Assembly (NCBI RefSeq): GCF_020733635.1
Contig: NZ_JAJFZL010000001.1
Coordinates: 6,076,001 to 6,140,000, forward strand
DNA from: Nocardia spumae
GTDB lineage: Bacteria; Actinomycetota; Actinomycetes; Mycobacteriales; Mycobacteriaceae
Direction: 5' to 3'
Length of the DNA stretch: 64,000 nt
Below are positions 34,401 through 42,247 of the stretch, piece after piece. The notes under the pieces were generated by a model that did no database searches, was not told the origin of the DNA, and saw only the letters and a program-made list of their open reading frames with translations. Each line of letters begins with the position of its first letter. Position 1 is the stretch's first letter. A program made the position numbers and the translations under genes.

Positions 34401-35526
34401 CGGTGGCGCCGCGGCCGACGCATTCACCGTTCTCCACCACCATCTGGATGCCACGCGAAACCGCCAGGCGCGGAGCGTAACCGCACAGATCGATGATGGT
34501 CACCCCCTCGTAGCCGGATTCCCGCAGCGAATCCTCTTCGGCCTCGAGCAGGCCGCCGTCGACGATGATGACGATATGAACCAGATTCTGGTTGGCCGGC
34601 TGGTTACGTGAATAGCGAACCCGGTTGTGCAACAACGGGTTCAGTCCCTCGGTCAATTCGCGGATCGAGCCGTAGACCATCCGCTCGGTACCCACGCCGT
34701 CCTGAGAGTCGGGATGCTGGGTGTGCGGCAGCCATTTGGTCCATTCCCAGTCGCGGGCCGTATCGGCCCCGCAGACCATCGCGACCAGAACCTGGTCGGG
34801 GGCCTGGAACATGCACAGCTGCAACAACATCGCGCGCGTCATATCGCGAGCTTCGGCGCGATCGCCGTTGAGCTGAATGGTCGCGAAGCCCTTCACCGCG
34901 ATCGCGGTCGGCAGATCCGGCACCGTGGAGTGGGTACGGACGAAGCGGCGCAGCGAGACGGCCGCGATCGGCTCCAGTTCCTCGACCGGGCCCGTCTCCG
35001 GTGACACCAAACGGGTGGCCAGGCGCTGACCGCCCAGGCCGATGCGGGCGTGGCAGAAGTCCTTGTCACCCGGACGGCGCTCCCACATCCGGCTGGTACC
35101 GGCGAGCATCCAGACCAGACCGGGTTCCGGATGGCTCCACTCCACCGCCGCGCGCTGCTGAGAAGCGGTGTCGTCGACATCCTTTCGGACCTGATCGAGA
35201 TAGCGCAGATAATCCTTGCGATCCTCGTTGGCCTCGGCGGACTTCTGGCCCTTACCTCCCTGCCCGGCGAACATGCCGACCATGGAGAAGACCATCATCA
35301 TCGGGAACATCATGCTCATCGGGTTGGAGGCGATGCCCCCACCGCGGGTGAACATGATCGCCATCATCCCGACCATGCCGACGACCATCACAACCGGCAT
35401 CAGTTTCCCGAGCAGACTGCCAGGTATGGCGCGGGGGATTTCCGGCGGCGGCTGCAGGGTTACCTCCCCGCCCGGCGACCGTGGAACCTCCCGGCGCGCA
35501 CGCCTCTGAAACCTGACTGTGCTCAT
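31477..35526 (-). CDS. eccC: ESX-4-type FtsK/SpoIIIE ATPase EccC (fused)
   Basis: 1349 residues from the ATG for MSTVRFQRRARR; the frame stays open far upstream, antisense to eccD, but that part is not coding. Two membrane helices are at about 40-60 and 67-88, followed by a stalk (the EccC DUF domain). Three FtsK-type ATPase domains follow: Walker A GATGSGKS at about 487, GGPQSGKS at about 847 and GDTECGKT at about 1152. Walker B of domain 1 is FVVLDEFSE. EccCa and EccCb are fused as in ESX-4. It powers and selects T7SS substrates, binding the C-terminal tails of WXG100 proteins at domain 3. AAGGGGG precedes the start; the gene is divergent from eccD. Confidence 0.95.
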   Translation of the reverse strand: MSTVRFQRRARREVPRSPGGEVTLQPPPEIPRAIPGSLLGKLMPVVMVVGMVGMMAIMFTRGGGIASNPMSMMFPMMMVFSMVGMFAGQGGKGQKSAEANEDRKDYLRYLDQVRKDVDDTASQQRAAVEWSHPEPGLVWMLAGTSRMWERRPGDKDFCHARIGLGGQRLATRLVSPETGPVEELEPIAAVSLRRFVRTHSTVPDLPTAIAVKGFATIQLNGDRAEARDMTRAMLLQLCMFQAPDQVLVAMVCGADTARDWEWTKWLPHTQHPDSQDGVGTERMVYGSIRELTEGLNPLLHNRVRYSRNQPANQNLVHIVIIVDGGLLEAEEDSLRESGYEGVTIIDLCGYAPRLAVSRGIQMVVENGECVGRGATGNMERFALIDRISARQAEQVARRIAPFRVAAVQRGGEAVVEESAEVISSWAQLMGLGDIGTFNPENGWKPRYGRDRLRVPFGLGADGLPVYLDIKEAAESGMGPHGLCIGATGSGKSEFLRTLVLSLLATHSPDQLNLVLVDFKGGATFLGLDGVPHVAAVITNLEEEADLVDRMKDALAGEMNRRQEVLRQAGNFANVSEYEKARAAGADLDPLPALFVVLDEFSELLSQHPDFAELFVMIGRLGRSLHVHLLLASQRLEEGKLKGLESHLSYRIGLKTFSANESRQVLGVPDAYNLPNSPGGGYLKSDSGEIQRFQASYVSGPYVGGGAQREVTQAGIVGGEIDINARPFMAGHVAFRRSDHVPLAPEPSAAEDVQQEEGAEKISNVGMLVSRIQGHGRTAHEIWLPPLDDAPTLDQLIPRSILTGEYGAVASLRTAIGIVDRPYDQRRDPLIVDLSGARGNVAIVGGPQSGKSTALRSLIMGMALTHTAEQVQFYCLDFGGGTLTGLEGLPHVGSVAGRLDVDKVRRTISEITTIVRQREMRFRQLGIESMADFRRLRGTDPSSSPAAAGAHEDAFGDVFVVVDGFGSIRQDFDTLEQPIMNLATQGLSYGVHIVIALNRWAEARPALKDQIGTRIELRLGDPMDSDLGRKVAAMVPQGRPGRGMTPDAKHMLTALPRVDGDSNPETLGGGVVDAVQRVAASTPGRPAPRVRMLPEVLNREELLHNFLGGWPGPVDPYTRNVQIPIGLNEAELAPVFLNMAEQPHVLIFGDTECGKTNVLRNIIHNIVASNTPENAKLIIGDYRRTLLGVVEGRHVAGYAPSAEMLDTMMRDLVGVLRARMPGPDITQQQLRDRSWWSGPEVYVIVDDYDLVSTPSGNPLSILTEYLAQAKDIGFHLIIARRSGGASRALYEPLIGRMKDIGTIGLMMSGNRDEGALLGNVRLSEMPPGRGTLVARSGNTLIQTAWTPAPS

Positions 35527-35685
35527 CGACGGAAGATCCCCCTTCGGCGGCTGTGCTGCGGACTCAGTGTAGAGGCAGCGGCCGACATGTCGTACAGTTC
35601 GACCAGCATTCTGCACGGACCGGCCGCGCGACCGCAAACCGGAGCGCATGCTGAAACACCAGGTAGAGACGGAGTTGGGGGAAGC

Positions 35686-37152
35686 GTGACGCACGCGCGA
35701 CTGGACCATATCGAAGAGGATTCGAGCCGCGGAATCGTACGGGCGCCCGATCTGGCGCGAGTGACAATTCTGGCGAAGCACACGCAGGTCGACATGGCCA
35801 TCCCGGCCGATGTACCGGTCGCGCTGGTGATTCCCAGTGTGGTCGACATGGTCGCGCAGCACAGTCGCACCAACGATTTCGACAACAGCGGCGAGCAGTT
35901 CCAGCCGGCCGAATGGGTGCTCGCGCGCATCGGACAGCCGCCGTTCTCCAACTCCTTGAGTCTCGGTGAACAGGGCGTGCGCGACGGCGAACTGCTCATG
36001 CTCGAAAGCGCCGACCACGTGGCGCCGAGCCCACTGTTCGACGACATCATGTACAACGTCGCGATCGCCGACGCCGACCACTTCCGCAGCTGGTCCCCGC
36101 GGGTCGCGCGGATCACCGGATCGATCATCGCGGTGCTGACCATGCTCGCCGGCTGCACCGGTCTGCTCGCCGCGCCGGATGCGATGGCGGGCTGGATCAC
36201 CGGGGCGATCGCCGCGGCGCTCACCATCCTGCTGGTGGTGGCCGGCACCGTGATGAGTCGGATGTACGGCGACACCGCCTCGGCGATAGTGCTCGGCGGT
36301 TGCGCGTTGCCGAGCGCGTTCGCCGCGGGCATGTTGATCGTGCCGGACCACTACGGCTGGGCGAACCTGCTGCTCGGTTCGGTACTCCTCGGCGCGACCG
36401 CGGTGCTGGCCTGGCGGGTCAGCGGGGTCGGCCTGGCGCTGTTCATCGGCGCCACAACGCTTTCCGTGTTCGCGATTCCCGCCGCGCTCGTCGGCCTGCT
36501 CACGTCGCAGCCGGTCAAGGCCATCGGCGCGGTCGCCGCCGCGTTGGCCCTGGGCGCGCTCTCGCTCGCCCCGCGGGTGTCGATGCTGCTCGCGAAACTG
36601 CCGCTGCCGCCGGTGCCTTCGCCCGGAACGCCGATCGACCCGACCGAGGACGACCCCGACGACCACCGCGCGCTGCCGACCATGGACGTCCTGCGCACGA
36701 AATCCGAACGGGCCCGGATGTATCTGGCCGGTCTCGTCGGCGCGACCACGCTCGTGACCGCGATCGGCGCGCTCGTATCCACCGACCCGACGGCGGACAG
36801 TCCGTACTGGCCGGGTATCGCCCTGGCTCTGGTCTGCGCGGCGGTGCTGATGTTCCGCAGTCGCACCTACGTCAGCGCCGAACTGGCGGTGGCACTGTTG
36901 TCCGGCGGTGCGGCCATTCTGCTGATCATGACGGTCGGCGCGGCCTTCGTCGTCGAGCAGCCGCTCGCGGTGTTCGGCGCGGCCATGGTGATGCTGATCG
37001 CCGCCCTGGTGCTGGGCACGATCGTGCCGAACCAGTCGGCGACACCGCCGATGCGCCGCGCGGTGGAGCTGCTGGAATACGGGTTCGTGGCGGCCGTGCT
37101 GCCGCTGGTGTTCTGGGTGGCCGAGTTGTACACGCTCGTGCGATCGCTCTGA
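35686..37152 (+). CDS. eccD: T7SS integral membrane protein EccD
   Basis: 488 residues from GTG, with GGAGTTGGGGGAAG just upstream. Residues about 20-105 form the ubiquitin-like YukD domain (RVTILAKHTQVDMAIPADVPVALVIPSVVDM). From about residue 140 it has roughly eleven membrane helices, with a hydrophilic loop at about 310-345 (Asp/Pro-rich) between the sixth and seventh. It forms the bulk of the membrane pore in each ESX protomer. Length fits EccD4 (about 470). It is divergent from eccC over a 159-base promoter region, and mycP starts 7 bases after its stop, so eccD-mycP form an operon. Confidence 0.93.
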   Translation: MTHARLDHIEEDSSRGIVRAPDLARVTILAKHTQVDMAIPADVPVALVIPSVVDMVAQHSRTNDFDNSGEQFQPAEWVLARIGQPPFSNSLSLGEQGVRDGELLMLESADHVAPSPLFDDIMYNVAIADADHFRSWSPRVARITGSIIAVLTMLAGCTGLLAAPDAMAGWITGAIAAALTILLVVAGTVMSRMYGDTASAIVLGGCALPSAFAAGMLIVPDHYGWANLLLGSVLLGATAVLAWRVSGVGLALFIGATTLSVFAIPAALVGLLTSQPVKAIGAVAAALALGALSLAPRVSMLLAKLPLPPVPSPGTPIDPTEDDPDDHRALPTMDVLRTKSERARMYLAGLVGATTLVTAIGALVSTDPTADSPYWPGIALALVCAAVLMFRSRTYVSAELAVALLSGGAAILLIMTVGAAFVVEQPLAVFGAAMVMLIAALVLGTIVPNQSATPPMRRAVELLEYGFVAAVLPLVFWVAELYTLVRSL

Positions 37153-37159
37153 GCCGCAC

Positions 37160-38578
37160 ATGAAGCCGAAATCGTTCGGGCGCAAGATACTTCGAGTCAC
37201 GACGGTGGTCGCGGTGGTGGGTTTGAGCGCCTCCGTCGGCACCGGCGCCGCGGTCGCGGACAAGCCCGTGGTCAATCCCGGCGCACTACCGGCGGGCGGC
37301 AACCCCGCACCTCCCGATCCCACCGAGCAGCCGGCGAATTCACCGTGCGCCAGCACCAGCACCGGTGGTGACGGGCCGACCGTTCCGACCGCACAGCGCA
37401 GTCTGGAACTGGACAAGGCCTGGCAGTTCTCTCGTGGCGGTGGCCAATTGGTCGCGGTTATCGATACCGGTGTGATGCGCCATCCCCGGCTGCCCGGACT
37501 GATCGCGGCCGGCGACTACGTCTCCACCACCGACGGCACCGACGACTGCGATGCCCACGGCACTTTCGTCGCCGGCATCATCGCGGCGACACAGGTACCG
37601 GGACAAGGTTTTTCGGGTGTCGCCCCCGATGCGCAGGTGATGAGCATCCGCCAGACCTCGGGTTACTTCCAGAAGAAGGGCGCCGGCCGCGACAAGGGAC
37701 CCGATGCCATGCCCGACGGCTACGGCACCACCCACACCCTGGCGCAGGCGGTACGGCGGGCCGCGGACATGGGCGCCACGGTGATCAACATGTCCGAGGT
37801 GGCATGCCAATCCGGGCCCATTCCCGACGACGATCTCGGCGCCGCGGTCCACTACGCCGCCGTCGAGAAGAACGTGGTGGTGGTGACCGCGGCCGCCAAC
37901 AACGACAAGTGCAAGGGCACCAACCCGGTCATCGATCCGCTGGATCCGTCGGCGGATCCGTGGAGCAAGGTCAATCTGAACGTCTCGCCCGCGCGCTGGG
38001 ACGACTACGTGCTGTCGGTGGGTTCCATCGACGACAACGGCCAGCCCTCGAAGTTCACCGTTCCCGGGCCCTGGCTCGGGGTGGCGGCGCCGGGCGAGAA
38101 TCTGACCTCGCTCGATCCGCACTGGGACGATCCGCGCAGTAAGGGCACGGCCGTCGCCAAACTGGATCAGCAGGGCAAGGCCGAGCCGGTCTCCGGAACC
38201 AGTTTCGCCGCACCGTATGTGGCGGGAGTGGCCGCTCTCGTCCGCGCCCGGTACCCGGAACTCAGCGCGCTCGAGGTCGTCAAGCGCATCGAGGCGACCG
38301 CCCACGCACCGGCCGAGGGCTGGAATCCGTATGTCGGTTACGGCGCGGTCGACCCGGTCGCCGCGCTCACGGCTCAGGTGCCGAACGCCTTGCCGCCCAA
38401 ACGTCCCGGCGCCGCCCGGAGCTGGCAGCTGCCGGTGCCGACCACGCCTCCGGCGCCCGATCACACCTCCCGGAACGTGGCATTGATCGGTTCGGGCGCG
38501 ATCGGAGTGCTGGTCGTGCTCGGATTTCTGGCCTCGTATCCGTTGCGGCGCCGCTTCGGTGACCGCGGGGATCAGTGA
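37160..38578 (+). CDS. mycP: Mycosin, subtilisin-like T7SS protease
   Basis: A 472-residue S8 protease. Signal peptide at 1-33, then the catalytic triad Asp102 (VIDTGV), His133 (DAHGTFVAGI) and Ser348 (GTSFAAPYVAG). Asn of the oxyanion hole lies in VTAAANNDKC. A C-terminal membrane helix at about 440-462 with a basic tail anchors it, as in mycosins. Cysteines at 63, 130 and in VACQS and DKCKG suggest the conserved disulfides. The N-terminal extension typical of mycosins (residues 35-85) is present. It is needed for stability of the ESX membrane complex. It starts 7 bases after eccD. Confidence 0.95.
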   Translation: MKPKSFGRKILRVTTVVAVVGLSASVGTGAAVADKPVVNPGALPAGGNPAPPDPTEQPANSPCASTSTGGDGPTVPTAQRSLELDKAWQFSRGGGQLVAVIDTGVMRHPRLPGLIAAGDYVSTTDGTDDCDAHGTFVAGIIAATQVPGQGFSGVAPDAQVMSIRQTSGYFQKKGAGRDKGPDAMPDGYGTTHTLAQAVRRAADMGATVINMSEVACQSGPIPDDDLGAAVHYAAVEKNVVVVTAAANNDKCKGTNPVIDPLDPSADPWSKVNLNVSPARWDDYVLSVGSIDDNGQPSKFTVPGPWLGVAAPGENLTSLDPHWDDPRSKGTAVAKLDQQGKAEPVSGTSFAAPYVAGVAALVRARYPELSALEVVKRIEATAHAPAEGWNPYVGYGAVDPVAALTAQVPNALPPKRPGAARSWQLPVPTTPPAPDHTSRNVALIGSGAIGVLVVLGFLASYPLRRRFGDRGDQ

Positions 38579-38588
38579 CGCGAAGCCC

Positions 38589-39140
38589 TCACCGGCTACC
38601 GTCGAACGTCCAGCGGGTGGCACCGCCGGGTTCGACGGTGGCCAGGGCCGTCGCGGCCTTCACCGCGATGCGATAGACGTGCCACGGCGGCGGGCCCGCC
38701 GACGGCGCGCTGAAGGCGGCGGTCAGCGCGGCACCGGAATCGTCGACGCGGCAGGGCCAGCCCCCGGCGGCCCAGTCGGCCGCCCGTTCGGCGACCGTGG
38801 CCGGATCGGCGACCCGTTCGGCGGTGCCGGCGACGCTCAGATCGAAGGTATCCAACGCCACGGCGAGCGTGCAGCGCGGATCACGAGACAGGTTGCGCGC
38901 CTTGCGAGTTCGCGGGCCCGTCTCGAACCAGAAGGCTCCGTCGACCCAGAGCGCGCCCACTGCGGTCAGATGCGGGCTGCCGTCGGGATCGACGGTCGCC
39001 AACCAACAGGTGTGCCGGTCGGGTCCTCCGCTGCCGGGCGCCTGCGGGAATCCGGCGTTCAGTCCGTCCACAACCGCGGACCAGTTCAGCGGGTCGAGGT
39101 CGTACAGTTCCGCGAGATTGATCGTCTGCATGGTGTCCAT
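38589..39140 (-). CDS. Pyridoxamine 5'-phosphate oxidase-family protein
   Basis: About 183 residues from MDTMQT; MQT at 39131 is an equally plausible start. It is a split-barrel flavin/F420-binding type protein: HTCWLATVDPDGSPHLTAVGALWVDGAFWFETG, ..KARNLSRDPRCTLAVALD...L.V.GTAERV.DP, and a C-terminal P.WHVYRIAVKAATAL segment. Actinobacterial members bind FMN, F420 or heme; the cofactor cannot be fixed from sequence reading. It converges on mycP (10-base gap) and is not a known ESX component, so it is an insertion in the locus. Confidence 0.8.
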   Translation of the reverse strand: MDTMQTINLAELYDLDPLNWSAVVDGLNAGFPQAPGSGGPDRHTCWLATVDPDGSPHLTAVGALWVDGAFWFETGPRTRKARNLSRDPRCTLAVALDTFDLSVAGTAERVADPATVAERAADWAAGGWPCRVDDSGAALTAAFSAPSAGPPPWHVYRIAVKAATALATVEPGGATRWTFDGSR

Positions 39141-39285
39141 ACTCTTGCGACGAGACTCGGACCCCGGATTCATCGCGCGCAGGCCCGGCCGTTTCGTCCT
39201 ATATGCGATAAATGCCCTGGTCTCGGCGGGGCAATCCATCCAAGATCGACACGCAGCTCCTGGGAATGACTCAGTATTTCTGACA

Positions 39286-39312
39286 GCGGAGGACATGTGA
39301 TCGAACCTCCGC
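39286..39312. promoter_or_regulatory. Inverted repeat upstream of the MFS gene
   Basis: GCGGAGG and CCTCCGC are separated by 13 bases, 30 bases before the MFS start codon. It could be an operator, or in RNA a hairpin near the ribosome site. No matching regulator gene is adjacent. Confidence 0.35.
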
Positions 39313-39341
39313 CGTGAGTCACACGAGGGGCAGGAACAGCT

Positions 39342-40616
39342 ATGACAGTCGCCGGCAGGCAACGTCTCACGCCGGACCAAAGAAATTCGTTCATCGCCGC
39401 TCAGCTGGGCTGGACGATGGATGCCTTCGATTTCTTTCTGGTCGTCTTCGTCTACGCCGATATCGCCGTCACCTTCGATATGCCGAAGTCCGACGTCGCC
39501 TTCATCACGACGGCGACCCTCATCATGCGACCGGTGGGCGCCCTACTGTTCGGGATCTGGGCCGATCGGGTCGGTCGGCGCATACCGCTGATGGTGGATG
39601 TCGCCTTCTACTCGGTGGTCGGATTCCTGTGCGCCTTCGCGCCGAATTTCACTGTGCTGCTGATACTTCGGCTGCTGTACGGCATCGGCATGGGTGGCGA
39701 ATGGGGACTCGGCGCGGCCCTGGCGATGGAGAAGATTCCGGCCGAACGGCGGGGCTTCTTCTCCGGGCTCCTGCAGGAGGGCTACTCCTTCGGCTATCTG
39801 CTCGCCTCGCTGGCCTCCCTGCTGGTGATGAACTGGCTCGGGCTGTCCTGGCGCTGGTTGTTCGCGCTGTCGGTGATCCCGGCGTTGATCATCCTGGTCA
39901 TCCGCACCCGGGTCGGGGAATCGGAGGCGTGGGAGAGCAGCCGGGAACATATGCGGCTCACCCAGACCTCGTTCCGCGATGTGATCATGAATCCGGTCGT
40001 CATCCGCCGCTTCGCGTATCTGGTACTGCTGATGACCGCGTTCAACTGGATGAGCCACGGTACGCAGGACGTCTACCCGACGTTCCTGTCCGCGGTCGAG
40101 AACGGTGGCGCGGGACTGTCCTCGGCGACCGCGAAATGGATTGCGGTGGTGTACAACATCGGCGCCATCATCGGCGGCCTGGTGTTCGGCAGCCTGTCGC
40201 AGAAGTACGGACGGCGCTACACCATCGTGTTCTGCGCCCTGCTCGGCCTGCCGATCGTCCCGCTGTTCGCGTATTCGACGACCGCCGCAATGCTGTGCCT
40301 GGGCTCGTTCCTGATGCAGTTGATGGTCCAGGGCGCCTGGGGCGTGATCCCGGCGCACCTGACGGAACTGTCGCCGGACTCGATCCGTGGCTTCTATCCG
40401 GGTGTCACCTATCAGCTCGGCAATCTGCTGGCCTCACTCAATCTGCCCATCCAGGAGCGGCTGGCCGAAAGCCACGGCTATCCGTTCGCGCTGGCCGTCA
40501 CGATCGTGCCGGTGCTGATCGTCGTCGCCTTTCTGACCCTGATCGGTAAGGAGGCCAAGGGAATTCGCTTCGGCACCGGCGCGAGCGTCATACCGGAGAC
40601 GAGCACCACCGGATGA
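39342..40616 (+). CDS. MFS transporter, SHS (sialate/lactate) type
   Basis: A 424-residue transporter with about 12 membrane helices. The major facilitator signature between helices 2 and 3 is [10 protein letters not shown], repeated in weaker form in the second half ([10 protein letters not shown]). The opening [23 protein letters not shown], with a membrane-embedded Asp, is typical of the SHS family of carboxylate:proton symporters (lactate or sialate). The substrate is not certain. The ATG is preceded by GAGGGGCAGGA. It lies between mycP and eccB and converges on eccB with a 9-base gap, an unusual insert in an ESX-4 locus. Confidence 0.88.
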   Translation: MTVAGRQRLTPDQRNSFIAAQLGWTMDAFDFFLVVFVYADIAVTFDMPKSDVAFITTATLIMRPVGALLFGIWADRVGRRIPLMVDVAFYSVVGFLCAFAPNFTVLLILRLLYGIGMGGEWGLGAALAMEKIPAERRGFFSGLLQEGYSFGYLLASLASLLVMNWLGLSWRWLFALSVIPALIILVIRTRVGESEAWESSREHMRLTQTSFRDVIMNPVVIRRFAYLVLLMTAFNWMSHGTQDVYPTFLSAVENGGAGLSSATAKWIAVVYNIGAIIGGLVFGSLSQKYGRRYTIVFCALLGLPIVPLFAYSTTAAMLCLGSFLMQLMVQGAWGVIPAHLTELSPDSIRGFYPGVTYQLGNLLASLNLPIQERLAESHGYPFALAVTIVPVLIVVAFLTLIGKEAKGIRFGTGASVIPETSTTG

Positions 40617-40625
40617 CCGGCGGGA

Positions 40626-42134
40626 TCAGTTCTGCGACTGCTGGGCGGACTGATCCTGTTTCGACTGCACCAGCTGCTTGGCCGGGTTCGGGTCCGGCGC
40701 GACACCGTCGTGGGCGACCATCGCCTCCTGGCGGCCCAGCGTCGGACCCGCGGCCAGCAGACCTACGATCTGGTACGGAGCGAGTTCGGGCTTGGCCTTC
40801 TCCGCGTCCATACCCAGCGCCTTCTGCGCGGCGGCATCCTTGATGCCATAGCGCACACCGGTGTCGGCGACGAAGAACATGCTGTCGCGACGCTGACTGT
40901 CGGCCTCGATTCCGGTGGTCTGCACGAAGAATCCGGAACCCGGGGTGGAGTAGAAGGCGTCCACGTTCGGGCCCGAGGCATCGGCCTGCGCCAGCGGGGT
41001 GGTCTGCGCATCGCCCGGAATAGGCAGCGAATGTCCGGTCAGCACCGCCAATTCCGCCCGCTTACTGCCGTCCGCCTTGTCCGCGGCGCCGGAGACCGGC
41101 TTCCACGACATGCAATCGATCGGCTGATCCTTCGGATCCACGATGGTCGGCGGCTTCGCCGGATACTTCTGCACCGGAAGCTCGTTCGAGACCGGGGCCT
41201 GAGTGCTCTCGAACTGGCTGATCTCGGGATTCTCCGAGGCGGTCGGGTTGGAGTTGCGGACGATATCAGCGGTCAGCGGCGAAATCGCCTGCAGGCCTTC
41301 GCGCAACACCACATAGGACTGGTCCTTGGTATCGACATGCACCACATCGCCGATCCGGTGGTTGCTCAGCGAGTAGTTCGGGGTACCGCCCGGATCGGTG
41401 ATCTTCGGCGGCACGATCGGCAGCACCTCGGGAATGGCATTGAGCAGACCGGCGCTGATCGGGCGCGGCGTCATACCTCGAATACCCAGCGCCTCGGTGA
41501 CTTTCGGATCGTTCATATCGACCCGGGCCCGCTGATTCTCGTAGATCAGGTAGGCCGCGTCGCGCCCCTGCACCAGCAGCGCCCGGCCCTCGGCCATCGT
41601 GGTGGCCTTGCTGCCCAGCTGCGGGTCGCCGGCGAGCACGGTGGTGGTCAGATCCCGGCTGCCGTCGTTCTTCAGCTCGTCGCAGATCGACCAGGATCGG
41701 CCGTGACCGCTGCTGTCGAAATTGAGTGAGGACGGTGCGCCCGGAATACCGATCAGCGCGCCGCGGGGCTTCTTCGACAGCTCGGATTCCTTGATGGACA
41801 CCGCTTTCGCGGGTTCACCGACGGCCAGCCGCGCCGACGCCAGATTCAGAGACGGGTGCACGACTCCGTCGATCACCGCGTAGACGGCGCCGGAATCCTT
41901 GCCGAGCAGGATCTTGTTGTCCCCGATGGAGCCCTGTGGACGCAGCAGCGCCAGCACGCCACATCCGGCCAGCGCGACGATGCCCAGTACCAGCCCGGCC
42001 GCGTAGGCTCGCGATTGCGAGCGCATCGGGTCGTGCAGCATCCGCACGTCCCGGCGCACCAAGGCGTGCTCCATTCGCCGGACCAGGAAGCGATAACCGC
42101 TGACCTGCCAGCGCGTAGTGGGCTTTGAAGGCAT
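40626..42134 (-). CDS. eccB: T7SS membrane protein EccB
   Basis: A 502-residue protein with the family's N-terminus: MPSKPTTRWQVSGYRFLVRRMEHALVRRDVRM, cytoplasmic and basic. One membrane helix follows at about 45-65. The rest is periplasmic, with repeated R1-R4-type segments (V.A(L/S)G..., PR(G).L.G(I/L)PGAPS) and two cysteines (WSICDEL, IDCMSW) that form the conserved disulfide. EccB links the membrane complex to the periplasm. Length is slightly above EccB4 (about 470) because of a Gln/Ser-rich tail. It is divergent from eccE with a 113-base gap, which must contain both promoters. Confidence 0.94.
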   Translation of the reverse strand: MPSKPTTRWQVSGYRFLVRRMEHALVRRDVRMLHDPMRSQSRAYAAGLVLGIVALAGCGVLALLRPQGSIGDNKILLGKDSGAVYAVIDGVVHPSLNLASARLAVGEPAKAVSIKESELSKKPRGALIGIPGAPSSLNFDSSGHGRSWSICDELKNDGSRDLTTTVLAGDPQLGSKATTMAEGRALLVQGRDAAYLIYENQRARVDMNDPKVTEALGIRGMTPRPISAGLLNAIPEVLPIVPPKITDPGGTPNYSLSNHRIGDVVHVDTKDQSYVVLREGLQAISPLTADIVRNSNPTASENPEISQFESTQAPVSNELPVQKYPAKPPTIVDPKDQPIDCMSWKPVSGAADKADGSKRAELAVLTGHSLPIPGDAQTTPLAQADASGPNVDAFYSTPGSGFFVQTTGIEADSQRRDSMFFVADTGVRYGIKDAAAQKALGMDAEKAKPELAPYQIVGLLAAGPTLGRQEAMVAHDGVAPDPNPAKQLVQSKQDQSAQQSQN

Positions 42135-42247
42135 GAGTCCTCCCCCGAACAGTGCTCGCGTTCGCCCAACACAGTACAGTTCAGCAGGACTGAAGTTCAG
42201 CTCGGCCATCGAGGAATCGGCCGACACCGGGTACTTGGGGGACGACC

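Noticed and set aside
31705..34611. A 968-codon open frame on the plus strand
   Set aside because: It is antisense to the eccC ATPase domains, and long antisense frames arise from the strong third-position GC bias. It has no ribosome site and no family features.
35527..37416. Upstream extension of the eccC frame by about 630 codons
   Set aside because: The extra part is antisense to eccD, lacks homology and is His/Arg/Gly-rich low-complexity. The family start (MSTVRFQRR) lies at 35526.
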